DNA of 64,000 bases, taken from Turnera subulata (taxonomy: Eukaryota; Streptophyta; Magnoliopsida; Malpighiales; Passifloraceae). The stretch's first letter is position 1. The number at the start of each line of letters is the position of its first letter. Location: assembly GCA_028386065.3 (NCBI GenBank), contig JAKUCV010006894.1:32471-96470 (forward strand). Reading direction: 5' to 3'. The position numbers were made by a program, and so were the translations under genes. Shown here piece after piece: positions 1-11,730 of this stretch. The notes under the pieces are model-generated. The model did no database searches, was not told where the DNA came from, and worked only from the letters and a program-made list of their open reading frames with translations.

Positions 1-3000
1 AAAGCTATACGAGCTTAATAGAAAATTAAATAGATATGAAGATATAAGATCTTCACGCTAATTATGATCGTTTTGTCGATCCAATCAGTGGGGTATGTGA
101 TGAAAGGGTATAGTGAATTAAGTTGACTATCCCTAATAATCTATGACAAATATGTTATAGACTGGCGTGATGGAATGCTTCTGTAACAGTTAAGTAAATG
201 AGGGCACAAACTTTATTGCCACATGGGTAATATTTGCTTGTTGTCTATCTACTTAACAATATGCCTACATTGTCAGTTACAACTAGTCTACATATGTTGT
301 GGAGTAGAATGCTTCCCACTAAGTGTTTTAGTAACCTTGGGAGTTATGCTACTTATAAATATTATTTCTCTCTACCTGGCAAGATGTGCCTTCAGAGGAA
401 GACAAGTGTCTTGTGAGATACTCACTAACCTTAATGGTTATATGTTTATAAGCCAGCAAAATAGTGGGAGCGTAACTGAGTTTAAATCAAGAGATGTCAC
501 ATTCTTAGTGAATGAGTTTCCTAAGAAGGTTGAGGTAGGTTAAAGCCTATCTTTATTTGAGGAGGAGGATTAAGATGTGTAAGGATTACTTCTTTTGAGT
601 GGGAGGATTTTAACAGATGATGAATTAGTTTCTCATCAATAAACTTCCTCATCATCAAGTCCGAATAAAAGTAATCTTGTTATTCCAAGTGGGAGCAATA
701 GAGATAGATCTTGCTCTAAGTAGGAGCGAGATTAACGTTTTAATCCTAGTGGGAGCCATGTCGATCCAAATAGGAATGACATACCTAAATCACAATTAAA
801 TGTGATTCTCATAAAAGACTGTCATTGATGATATGACATCAAAGATAATGGGTCTTTTATGGTATTCCTACAAAATGAGCCTACAAGAGGTTGCCTCAAA
901 TCCTTCTAGAAAAATAGACAAAGGCACTTAAAGAAAAGATGGAGTCAATGAGAGTCAATAAATTTTAAGAACTGGTTGATCTCATTGAAGGACACAATGC
1001 CATTGGGAACAAATGTGTTTTCAAACACAAGCTTAAGGCTCGTAGCATAGTTGAGAAATTTAAGACTCAACTAATAGGTAAAAGATACACTACAGAAAGA
1101 GATAGATTACAAGAGTCATTCTCGGTTTCTGTAAGTTTTACCTATGTATGGATATTTCTAGCTATTATTTCAAACTTAAAGTTTGAATTACGTCAAACAG
1201 ATGTAATAATGCCTTTCCCAATGAAAATTGAATGAAACAAATTGTGTTTCATTGAAGAGGACCACAAACATACGGTTTGTAGACTTTGAAGTCGATATTG
1301 GTCTTCTAATCCTCAAGGCATGTACCAAGTAAGTTTGCAATTTACATATAGTATGTATATGACATACTTATAGCTAGAAATGATATGGAGTTTAATCAAC
1401 AAGGGAAAAAAAAAACCTAGTTGTCATCTCTATCGAGATAGATGATGTGGATAAAGATTGCATATAAACTTGAAATTAAGATTTCAGGAGATTGTTTCAA
1501 GATATTATTGTATTTCTCGTAAGAGAATTACAATAATAAAACTTTGGAATAATACTATATGCATCAAAGTAATCCTATCTAAACTCCTATCAATAAATGC
1601 CATACTTTGAGAAATCGTGTGTCCTAAGACTGCTGATGAGAGTGATGAATAAGCCAAGTTCCATAACGGAGCGCAATCGGAAGTTTGTTATACATTGTGG
1701 TGTATGATAGACTAGATATTGGTTAAGCAAATGGCTTAATAAGTAGATGTCAATCCGACTTAGGCCTAGCATATTACAAGCAGTTAAAAAGGATCATTCA
1801 TGTCTAAAGAAGCCTGCTGATTACATTTTTGTCACCAAGTAAGAAAAAGTTTTTCTTGGTTGAATACACAAGTCTTGATCATGGAAAAGATCTAGATGGT
1901 AGAGAAGTCTACATCCAGATATATGTTCTTACTAAATGATGGCGCCATATCATAAAGTAGTAAGAAATGATCATGTGTATTCTTGTCTGGGATTGAGGCT
2001 AAATGTGTGGCTCTCGCTTCAGCAGTGTAAAAGTTATTTGATTGAATGAGTTCTTAGTTTATGTGATGGATAATGCATAGAATACTGATCTAGTGTTAGT
2101 CAACTATGATAGTGAAGCTACAATTTCCATTGCCAAGAATGGCTAGTTTCACCAAATAAGTAGACATCCGATACAACTATGCAGATGGCATTGTTGTATG
2201 CAAGGTTGTGAATGTGAAATATCTGTCTATAAGAAATAAGTGATCAGATGCACTGTTTAAGCCTTAACCTTGGGATGTGTTTGTGAAACACAATAGGTAT
2301 TAAAATTGTGTAGGCTTAAGTACTTCACTTTATGCTTATTATTTTCCCAAAGTTCAGAACCTGTGTTTAATGTTCTTGCTATCAAATAAGTTGATTTGCA
2401 TACATACATATAGATGAATGTTATGTACATTCTTCATTTATTTGTTTAAGAGTATGTCAAGTAGATACGAGGTTAGCCCTCTCACACGGGTAACCGCCTC
2501 CTTATCTTAGTGATAAGTGGAGATGAGACAGATTTTAAGCAAAATTATCAGACGGATAATTTGAGAGCTTGTGGCTGAAAATCATAAATGTCGACTATAT
2601 AATGACATAAGGTCATTTTAATAGTGGAATACGTTCACCAAGTCTACTTAGTAGGCCAGATGTGAGTTCAAGTTGATGTGTAGATCGAGGAACTCAAATT
2701 TGGACACATATGGTGTCTAAATACCATCTGTACAACATTTCTTATGGGAAAGACATATGCTCCATGGGAAAGGAGAAAATGCTGTAGCACATGTTTCATA
2801 CCATGTGTGCATTCTGCCGACCAAATGGGTTTACATAAGTTTAATCTCCGCTTACTGTTGTGTGAGACCCAGAGCCTTTATGGTGGCTCTATCGTGTACC
2901 CTCAGGACTCCGATCAGGTACTTGAGATTCAGCTTGATGTTTGCTTTCTTAGTGTGTTGCCAAAGGACCATGGACACTGATTCGGTCTGGCGGGGCATGT

Positions 3001-3382
3001 CTAGAAAAGCAAGTTAAGTTGAGTCAAGGGGATCGTGAGAAGAGGAAGATCATTGACCGAAATCACATTAGTTTGTATTCACCGGTGCACCTATTATGAC
3101 ATACGGTTATAATTGTGAATACAATGTATCTTTAAAAGAGAGATCTTCGACAGATTTCTAATGTGATTTATGATCTAAGGTACTTGCATACTTTTTTTTA
3201 ATCAACTTGCAGGTTTCTTCTCAATGAGAGGCTATATATTCCTAACAGATGTATAGCATTTAGCTCTTACAGTATGCTGGTCACACGGTTCTACTTCCTT
3301 GTATGGATGTTTGCAGTTTCTGATGAGAATTTGTTTCTCATGATTGTGTTTATGAGCACTCTCATTATGTGTGAGTGGGAGA
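1..3382 (+). mobile_element. Degenerate Ty1/copia internal region (3' part of pol)
   Basis: Eroded coding sequence on the plus strand with many stops and frame changes. Around 230-420 the translation resembles the C-terminal side of a copia integrase core (a NMPTLS..LHMLWS-like stretch). At 940-1100 it resembles the start of copia reverse transcriptase (a LVDLIEGHNAIGNKCVFK-like run). At 2100-2230 it matches the copia RNase H end (segment reading like SRHPIQL and VKYLSIRNK). The 5' LTR, gag and most of the integrase must lie left of the window. From 2450 to 3370 there is only AT-rich noncoding sequence, as expected between pol and the 3' LTR. A purine-rich tract (GAGTGGGAGA, 3373-3382) sits directly before a TG at 3383, as a polypurine tract would. 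No ORF here is functional. Confidence 0.7.
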
Positions 3383-3657
3383 TGTTGGAAAATAGTGAGC
3401 CCACCCATAAGGGGTGCTCACTTAAGCCCAATTAGGCCCAACTTGTACATTATATAAGCCACCACAAGGGGAGGCTGTAATATACATATTACACATTATA
3501 CATAGTTGGGCAGAAACATAGATAACCTGCGTACTGCATTCCAGGGTTTAGACCGTGGAAATTAGAAGGCCGATCCGACACACTGTGACGGTCTCCACCG
3601 ACCACTGATTCAAGCCGTGACTCCCGATCCTGACAACGCTTCCGCTTTCTTCTTACA
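3383..3657 (+). repeat. 3' LTR of the degenerate copia element (right end uncertain)
   Basis: Begins TGTTGGAAAA directly after the polypurine tract and contains a TATA box (TATATAAG, 3451-3458). A plausible end is ...CTTACA at 3657, giving about 275 bp. The partner LTR is outside the window, so the right border is a guess. Confidence 0.5.
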
Positions 3658-4577
3658 GATAAGTGTTCTTATCTATGTTATGTATATGTACATAAATTCC
3701 TTCAATTTTGTGCAAACGAATCAAGAGAGGTAAAAGTTCATACCCTCTCCCCCATAAAAATAAAATCGAATGCCTTTGGTGGCCAAATATTTTTGATTGC
3801 CTGCAGGTTGCTTCACTAGTGCGTAATCTTGCAAATTCATTGCCGTCTTTAGTTTTTGAAAGACGACCATACACTTTGCTTTCGCTGGCAGTTGAGTCAG
3901 AGCGAGTGCTCCTCCCCTGCGGGCGTGCTCACCTTGTTTTGGAATTGATTAGATCACTATGGTTTTTCAAACATGTCCTGTGGAGTGACATTTGGGAATG
4001 CTTTGCATTTGGGATTATGGTCTACATTACTAGGCTACAACATCCATTCTCCTCAATCGCTTACCAAGGTTTGATGGATATGCTGTGGTCCATTCAATTC
4101 CGGAGTAATATCAGTGAATGCTTTTCCTATATAGCTTTTTATTTCTATAGTATTAGGCTCCCAACAAACATTAAATGGAGTTCTGTTTTCTCTCCCGAGA
4201 GTAAAACTCTGTCCAAAGTTCATCTTTGCCTCTAAGTCTCTATGGCTTATGTCTACTTAGTTCGCTGTGTCTTTTTTAGTTTTCTTCATCATATTACATC
4301 AACCTAACTCACTCTCGTGTTTTCTCTTGTTGCCTATCTCTTTCATGTCAAGTACATTCACCTAACTCCTTTCTGCTGTCTCTACATTGTTTTTTTAGTT
4401 GTGTATCTTCCTCTACTGGTCTTTTCCTCTTCTTGGATCCTTTAGGTTCATATTTATCTTAGCTTTCCAAATCTATGGTTTGGATGTCTTGCTTGTGTCT
4501 TTCGGATGTATTTAGGCCTGGTTTCCTTTAGCTATCTTATCTACTAATGGTTCTCCATGTTTGATTTCTGTGCTTAG
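3658..4577. other. Unassigned region, possible LINE 5' untranslated region
   Basis: Lies between the copia LTR and the LINE ORF1. A 175-codon open frame (3708-4235) matches nothing recognisable and is not called as a gene. The T-rich stretch at 4240-4570 would suit a LINE 5' leader. No terminal signature was found that fixes the LINE start. Confidence 0.3.
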
Positions 4578-5564
4578 GTGTGTAGCCTTTCGGTACTGGT
4601 AGGATTAACTCGCTCGTTCTACGTCGCTTTACTGATGGAGGAACAAGGTGCGAGTATTGATTCTTTAGTGGCGCAAACTAGGGGTCTTCAATGTCAGGAG
4701 TTTGAATTGTCTTTGAAGGATGATCCAGCGGTTAATGCGAGGGTGGCTCAGCGGATTCTTGTTGGGAAGCTTATCTCTGATGAAATTCTCAACAAACGGG
4801 CAGCCAAAATTACCATTAGGAATTCTTGGAAAGTGGGTGCAACAATGGACATCTATGATGTAGAAGAAAATGTCTTTATTTTCTTGTTCTATGACCAGAG
4901 TGATAAGGTACGGATTCTATCCCAAGGGCCCTGGTCTATCGTGGGTGCTCATCTTGTGTTGAAAGAATGGGATGCAGATGCTGTCTTTGACGAGATAGAT
5001 TTCTAACATACCCCTTCTGGGTGCATGTCCGAGGTTTACCTATCCATAAGCAGATCAAGGAAAATGCATGGATTATAGGCAAGAGCTTTGTGGAGTGTCT
5101 TGAGATAGATCTAGGAGAGAAGAAAGATGTCTCTTTTGACAGTTATTTCAGAGTCCGGGTTATGATGAGGGTGGATGAACCGCTGAGATTGGGCTTTACA
5201 TGGAAGAGGGATGGGAAAGCAGATGCGAAGGCGTCCATCTGCTATGAATGCCTCCCGGATTACTGCTATGGGTGTGGCATGCTTGGTCATGTCCTAAGTA
5301 GATGTGCGCAGCGGGATGTTTATCAGGGAAACAATTTCAAATATGGTCCTTCTCTCCGGGCTGAGGTGATGCTCTCCAATATCGAGTTCAAAGCTTCCAT
5401 GCGTAGACGGATGTTACTTGGTGAGCGAAGGAGACGTGGGGAAGAAGGCACTGATGATGTGCCAGCAGCAAGTAGGCGGCCTATTGGGATAGGCCAGGTG
5501 GCGCCCTCACGAACACATGATGCAAGTGGCAGCACCAATTTGGGTGTGGGTCCACAGTCTCTTG
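4578..5564 (+). pseudogene. LINE ORF1 (gag-like, DUF4283 plus zinc knuckle), broken
   Basis: ORF1 proteins of plant LINEs bind element RNA. The first segment (4578-5006) has the DUF4283-like N-terminal fold, including a W..VG and FLFYDQSDK stretch. After a one-base frameshift near 5005 the second segment (5021-5564) continues with FWVHVRGLPI and then a zinc knuckle, CYGCGMLGHVLSRC at about 5265-5306, preceded by CYECLPDY. An arginine-rich stretch follows (RRRMLLGERRRR). The frame is then cut by the LTR at 5565. Sequence 7138-7405 after the LTR is the proline-rich remainder of ORF1 with several stops. The 4578 start is only the track start. The first plausible methionine is MEEQGASIDS at 4635. 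Identification as LINE ORF1 is firm; function is lost. Confidence 0.8.
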
Positions 5565-7132
5565 TGTTGGAACTAATGCCTCCTTGCTTCTTATAGGTTT
5601 TGATATTGACAAACTATTCAGGAAGCAAAAAGAAATGAATTGAAATGAAGGCAAATCAATCCTCAAGTCAAAGAAACCAAATCAAGAGCAAAGGATCAAA
5701 GTGAAAGAGCACAAGATTGAAGAGCCAAGAAAGAAGAGTTAGATTCATAAATTGTACTAGGTATAACACTCAACTCTTCTAGGACATTGGCTCAAAATGA
5801 GATAAAATTTGCTCATGCATCACATAAACATATTTCAAACATCAAACTGTTTTTCTGTGTCAATAACATTGATGTTATGTTTTAAAACATCGATGTTCTG
5901 CCTTCCAACAAATTTCCAAAATAGGCAGTAGGCTAATAACATCGATGTTGGAATCCTAAACATCGATGTTCTAGTGACCGTTGCTTTTAAAATTAGTCAT
6001 AACATCGATGTTCCTATTTGTAACATCGATGTTCCATATTGGTCAGTTTCAATTTATTTTTGCCGAGCCAAAATAATATCGATGTTGCCTTCTAAACATC
6101 GATGTTCCTGCCTTCAAAGAATTTTCCAGAAATTAGCAGTAGGCAAATAACATCGATGTTGGAATCCTAAACATCGATGTTCTCATGACCGTTGCATTTG
6201 AAAATATCCTTTACATAAGCAAAACATCGATGTTGGATTTCATAACATCGATGTTCTTCAATGGTCAGCTTTAATCGTTTTTCACAGAAGCAAAATAACA
6301 TCGATGTTGTGAATTAAACATCGATGTTCTTCAAGAATCAGTTTTCATCTCATTTTCACAGAATCAAAATAACATCGATGTTGGGTTTGAGAACATCGAT
6401 GTTTTAGTTACCGTTAGTCCAATAATTCAAATTTACTGGACAAAACATCGATGTTATGGCCGTTACTGCTGACAACTTTTAGCACCCACTATGTTTTGTT
6501 TAAAGCTTTTTCTTGGGTGGATTTCAAACGGCTCCATGACTTTTCAGAGCTACAAATTAAGTATTTTCAGCTCTGATTCACAACTAATCAACTCTCTACA
6601 TTCAAGTATTCATCTTATACATTTAAATCAATTTCTATTGAGCCAATATCCTGTTGAGGATTTGAGATTTGCCTTTTAGAGCTTAATTCTGTATACTCAT
6701 ATCTGCTCTTTGAGAGAGTTCTTTGTTTGAGTGATTGAATTGTATATTCATACACCTTAAGGGAGGTTAGTTCCCTTGTTAAGATTCATAGGAAGAGGGT
6801 ATATCTTCTTATGTGAGAAGTCTTGAAGTGAGGTATCTTCAAGCAAGAGTGCTGAGGTTCATGTGACTTGAACTCTCAGGTTTAGGATTCTTGTGACTAG
6901 AATTCCTAGGTTGTAATGGTTTGTTAAGCACCCGTAAGCTTAACACTAGATAGTGAAATCTTCAAGTGAGACTTGAAGGACTGGATTAGCCACAAGTTAG
7001 TTGTGTGTGAACCAGTATAAAAATCTTTGTGTCCTTCATTCTTTTTAATTCCGCATTTATTTCCTGCTTATTTCGTTTTAATCCGATAAATGCTATTCAC
7101 CCCCCCTCTAGCGTAGGGCTATTGTTCTAACA
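5565..7132 (+). mobile_element. Solo LTR, 1,568 bp, probably Ty1/copia (SIRE-like)
   Basis: Starts TGTTGGAAC and ends TTCTAACA, which form short inverted ends with TG...CA. It is flanked by a perfect 5-bp target duplication TCTTG at 5560-5564 and 7133-7137. It contains no protein-coding sequence, so it is a solo LTR left by recombination between two LTRs. The run CACCCCCCCTCTAGCG close to the right end is typical of long-LTR copia elements of the SIRE/Maximus type, so that assignment is inference. It splits the LINE ORF1 and therefore inserted after the LINE. Its left half carries the palindrome array annotated separately. Confidence 0.9.
5865..6455. repeat. Phased array of 17 AACATCGATGTT palindromes inside the solo LTR
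   Basis: Fifteen perfect and two single-mismatch copies of the 12-bp palindrome AACATCGATGTT. Starts are 5865, 5886, 5938, 5959, 6001, 6022, 6075, 6095, 6149, 6170, 6223, 6244, 6297, 6317, 6371, 6392 and 6444. The 5865 and 6075 copies carry the mismatches. The copies come in pairs 20-21 bp apart, and pairs repeat every 73-74 bp (one interval of 63). Spacers show a longer three-unit order: one with CTGCCTTC and GCAGTAGGC, one with GACCGTTG, one with GGTCAG. The array starts 300 bp into the LTR, so it probably lies in U3, where promoter elements sit. Confidence 0.97.
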
Positions 7133-7405
7133 TCTTGTGCTTACCAGCAGGCTTTCTCTTCCTCTCTCTAACACCGATTCACAAAGAAAACCCCTTTTCT
7201 TCCCCCCCAGCTTTCAACCACACAATACCCTGACACCTCTCCAATAGCCCTTGACCAAACCTCCTCTGCTAATCTCGTTTCCCCTAATATTCCTGTCAGA
7301 CTCATTAATTTGCCCACTACTCTTTGTCCCTCAAACCACCTCTTCTAATCCCGTTGATGAGACTGAGGCGACGGTGGCTGGCCCTCAACAGCCACCAAAG
7401 CAACC

Positions 7406-10400
7406 ATGAGTGTTCTAATATGGAACTATCAGGGGGTGGGGCGCTCCCTGATGGCCCAGAATCTTAAGGGGTTGTGTGTAACCCTACGCCCCTCCATCGT
7501 CTTTCTTTTGGAGACTCGTAATAGGAGGAGGAAAATTGAGCGACTTCGGCGGATGGTGGATTTGGAAAATAGTGCATATGTTGACCTTGTGGGTCTATCT
7601 GGAGGTCTAGCATTATGGTGGGATTCCTCTGTTAATATACTAATACAGGAGAAGTGTTGTAGTTTTATCGATTGTCTAGTTCTTCCTACGGGTGAAGGTC
7701 CTCAGTGGCAGGGAACGTTTGTGTACGGACCACCAAGAAGATAGGACAGGCCTGATTTCATCACAGTTTTGAGTGCTATTGCAAGGGAGGTTTGTGATCC
7801 ATGGCTTATTTTGGGGGATTTTAATCTTATGCTTAGCACAGATGATAAGTAAGGAAGGGCTCCAGTCTCTCATCAGCTTCTGGACCTTTTCAACAATTTT
7901 GTGGAGGAGGTAGGACTGATGGATATGGGTTTCAATGGTCAACAGTTTACTTGGTGTAATAATCGTGGGGCGAATGCAAAGGTGCGGGAGCGCATTGACA
8001 GGGTTCTATGCAGTCCAGAATGGCTTTATCCCTTCCCACAGGCACATGTTATACATGAATTACCTATTGGATCGGACCCCGGTTGTTGTCCACACGGCCC
8101 CAGTGGTAAGACGTAGGAAGTCACCTTTCAAATTTGAAGCCAAATGGTTGGAATTTCCTGAATGTGATGAGATTGTGAACAGGGAATGGGTGATACCGCA
8201 CCAGGGGTCTGATATGTATGCTCTCATGAGGAGTTTGCAGGTTTGTGCTGAAGCTTTGGCGACTTGAGGAAGACAAGTTTTGGGGAATGGAAGAGTTAAT
8301 ATTGAAAGGCTCAGGCGAGAACTGGGAGGGATCATGCTACTGCCAATCACAGATGAAACTAAGCAGAAAAGAGTGGAGTTGGAGGAGGAGCTTCAGAGGG
8401 CTTGGAATATGGAAGAACAATTTTGGTTCCAGAGATCGCGAGTTCACTGGCTAATGTTTGGGGACCAGAATACGAGGTTTTTCATGCTTCTACACTATAT
8501 CGAAGACAGCTTAATTCTCTAGTTAGGCTACAGGGAGAAGATGGGGGATGGACACAGAATGAGCAGGACCTTAATGAGTTAGTGGGAAGCTATTTCACCC
8601 AACTCTATTCCACTTCAAATCCATCCGGATATGTGCAGGTTTTGGAGGTTGTGGAAAAAGTTGTGACACCGGAAGTGAACATTGCCCTCACAAAGGACAT
8701 TACTGAGGAGGAGATAAGGGAGGCTGTCTTTGGCCTGAGACCTTACAAAGCCCCAGGTCCAGATGGGTTCTCTGGGTGTTTTTTCAGGAAATATTGGGCA
8801 ACGATTAAGGGGCGGGTGTGTCGAGCGGTCAAGACTTTTTTCAGAACTGGGTTTATGTTAAGAGAACTCAATTCGACTTTGATCACCCTTATTCCTAAAA
8901 GCCCAACTAAACTGTCACAATTACGCCCCATCAGTTTATGCAACTATGTGTACAAAATCACATCAAAGCTGCCTACAAACCGTCTTAAACCTTACCTATC
9001 TTCAGTACTCACTCCCTTCCAGTCAGCTTTCATACCGGGAAGGCAGATACAAGACAACATAGTGGTAGCACATGAGGCGTTTCATGCTCTGCGTAGGAAG
9101 AAGACGTGCAAGCAGAAGCATATGGCCGTAAAGCTTGATATGGCCAAAGCGTATGACAAAGTGGAGTGGCTCTTTTTGAAGGCTGTGTTGGAGAAAATGG
9201 GCTTCTCTGTGCTACTAGTGTCTCGAATAATAGAGTGCGTGGCCATTGTCAGGTATACTGTGCTAATAAATGGGGAGCAGAGGGTGAGGATCTAGCCAAG
9301 AAGAGGTCTGCGGCAGGGCGATCCTTTGTCACTGTACCTTTTCCTCTTTATAGCGAATGTGTTGTCCAGGCTCATCATAAGAGCTGAGGAATCTGGTATG
9401 ATTACTGGTTATAAGATTACTAGATTCTGCCCTTCGTTGACGCATCTGTTATTCGCAGATGATGCGTTGTTGTTCACAAAAGCAACAGTCGCTGATTCCG
9501 TGGCTTTAAAGGACCTTTTGGGGATGTACTGCAGTGCATCTGGACAAACTATTAATTTCCAAAAGTCAGGAATCTTCTTAGAGAAAGGAACTGAGGATGG
9601 AAGTAGGGTGGAAATTATGGGGGTGCTGAACATGCCTTCTTATGGAGAGGATGAGAAGTACCTGGGGCTCCCCTCAATACTTGGGAGATCCAAGGTAGAG
9701 GCCCTGGCTTTTGTTCGAAACAAGGTGCAAGCAAGAATGGTTGGGTGGAAGAAGAAGCTGCTTACGGAGGCTGGTAAGGAGGTTATGGTTAAGGCAGTTG
9801 TCTCGACTATCCCAACTTATACCATGATGTGTTTCCTCTTCCCTAAAACTCTTTGCGATAAATTAAATCAAGATGTAAGGAGATTTTGGTGGGGGGAAGC
9901 GAAGGATAAGCGGAGGGTGCATTGGATTAGTTGGGACAAGATTGCGTTGGCAAAGTGCAAAGGTGGCATGGGCTTCAGGGATTTCACTGCTTTCAATAAG
10001 GCCCTGCTGGCTAAGATAGGTTGGAGGTTGATCCAAGAACCTGAGGCTTTCTAGGCTCGCATTCTTAAAGCAATTTATTTTCGGAGGATAGGGTTTCTGG
10101 AAGCTAAGTTAGGAGGTCGACCGTCTTGGGGGTGGAGAAGCATTCTAGTGGGAAGGGAGGTCCTCCAGCGGGGCATGAGGTGGCAAGTAGGGGATGGAAA
10201 ATCCATTAATGCCTTTCGAGATCCCTGGATTGCAACATTAGAATGGTTTACAGTGCCTGATCCTCCATCAGGGGCGTCAATGATTGTCAGCGAGTTAATC
10301 CTACCAGCTACTAGAACATGGAATACATGCCTAGTCCAACAACTTTTCCAGCCCCGTGTAAGTAGAGCTATTCTTAGCATTCCCCTAAGCTTCTCTTCTA

Positions 10401-11506
10401 TTCCTGATCAGTTACTTTGGAGCTTTACGAAGTCTGGTGTTTATTTGGTTCGGTCTGGCTATCATCTTTTGCAAGTGTCTAACCCCTCTGTTAATATGTC
10501 AGTGTCTAGTTCTTTTGTTGAGTTTGATTGGTCACAGGTGTGGAATTTACGGTGTGCTAAGAAAGTTTGTCACTTCATATGGCGTGCCTGCCACAATTCA
10601 CTACCAACTAAGGAGAATTTGCATCGAAGGAAAATCTACCCATCACCTCTCTGTCCTAGATGTTCTCAGGATTCTGAAACTCTTGAACATATCCTTTTCT
10701 TTTGTGAGCTTGCGGAGGCTGTGTGGTTTGCAGGGTCCTTATCATATAAGCCAAGAAGAGAGGGCTTTGGAAGCTTCATGAAATGGTGGGAAGCTATGTG
10801 TCATAACTTCACAAATGTTGACGATGGAAGAGTGCTATCACGGATAGCATATCTCTGCTGGGAATTGTGGAAAGCGAGGAATTGTTTTGTCTTTGAAGGG
10901 TCTTTGGAATACCCGATTGTGGTAGCACAACGTGCTACCAGAGTGTGAGAAGAATTTTGTAAGACTCAAGATTCTGTCAAGAGGGACTCACAAAACTTCC
11001 ACCAGCTCTTGTCACCTACTTCATGGCAAAGGCCAAGGCTTGGGGTCATTAAGGTTAATTGTGATGCGGCTTTCCATCAGGGCATAGGCTCTGTACACCT
11101 GGCCGCAATAGCCAGGGATGCTTCTGGGGGAATGATTGATGGTGCAACTACGAAAATCCTAGCGTCTTCTCCATTAGTGGCTGAACTACAAGCTATGCGC
11201 TATGCGGTTGTATGGTCATGGCACAAGGGATGGAACAAGGTCCTCATAGAAAGTGACTGTCTGCAAGCTGTCACTGAGATGGTCCTCGACAAGTCATGCA
11301 GAGCAAGGAGTTTGATCCCTCTATGCCTGGACATTGAACTGTATAGTGCTATGTTTAATTTTTGTAGTATCAAGCATGTAAAGCGAACAACCAACAAGGT
11401 TGCGCACTGGGTAGTGGCTGCTGCAGCAAATTCCCGTCTGGGCCCGTGTTGGCTCTCCACCCCTCCTAGGGAGTTGGAAGATCTTTTGTTGCATGATATT
11501 TTGTAA
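7406..11506 (+). pseudogene. LINE ORF2: endonuclease, reverse transcriptase, zf-RVT, RNase H, broken
   Basis: Encodes the LINE polyprotein that nicks target DNA and copies element RNA. The endonuclease starts MSVLIWNYQGVG (7406) and keeps LILGDFNLML near 7806. The fingers region has YKAPGPDGF (8745) and LRPISLCN. Motif A reads KLDMAKAYDKVEW (about 9130-9170), GLRQGDPLS is at 9308, and the catalytic FADDALLF is near 9453. A zf-RVT stretch (WRACHNSLPTKENLHRRK, about 10580) precedes an RNase H domain (VNCDAAFHQG at 11055, then ES-D at 11250). Defects: in-frame stops at 7742, 7850, 9293, 10052 and 10946. There is also a frame change near 8080 that is reversed near 8485. The TAG at 10052 replaces an expected Trp codon. 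The rest of the frame is well preserved, so decay looks moderate. Confidence 0.9.
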
Positions 11507-11730
11507 ATGCATTGTATATGTATATTTGTACTAGTATGTAAGTGTGATAGTTATGAATGGAGAATATGGTTTCCTCTTGATAAAAAAAAACATTGAATGG
11601 TTATGCAGAGGCCAGAGGGGCCTTGTACTTGATCATAACTCTTTTTAGTGGGTCTGTAATATTTATTATCCTGGCTACATTCAGGCTCCGTTATTTATTC
11701 TAATGAAGATATTCTTTCTAAAAAAAAAAA

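Larger units (their letters stand above)
4578..11730 (+). mobile_element. L1-type LINE (non-LTR retrotransposon), degenerate, interrupted by a solo LTR
   Basis: A nearly full-length plant L1/RTE-like element. In order it carries ORF1 with a CCHC zinc knuckle, ORF2 with an endonuclease, reverse transcriptase and zf-RVT domain, a C-terminal RNase H, a 3' UTR (11507-11719) and a terminal A-run at 11720-11730. ORF1 is split by an LTR insertion at 5565-7132. Every ORF has stops or frameshifts. The sequence after the A-run (TCAGTTGGTT) was not found at a matching position upstream, so the target-site duplication and exact 5' end are unresolved. An A-run at 11582-11590 could be an internal priming relic. 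Confidence 0.85.

Noticed and set aside
223..543. 106-codon open frame at the window start
   Set aside because: It is a shifted-frame shadow of degenerate copia integrase sequence.
3708..4235. 175-codon open frame as a protein gene
   Set aside because: No recognisable family, unusual amino acid makeup, and it lies in the presumed LINE leader.
5865..6455. CRISPR-like appearance of the regular repeats
   Set aside because: Repeats are only 12 bp and fully palindromic, spacers are related to each other, and the DNA is plant LTR sequence without cas genes.
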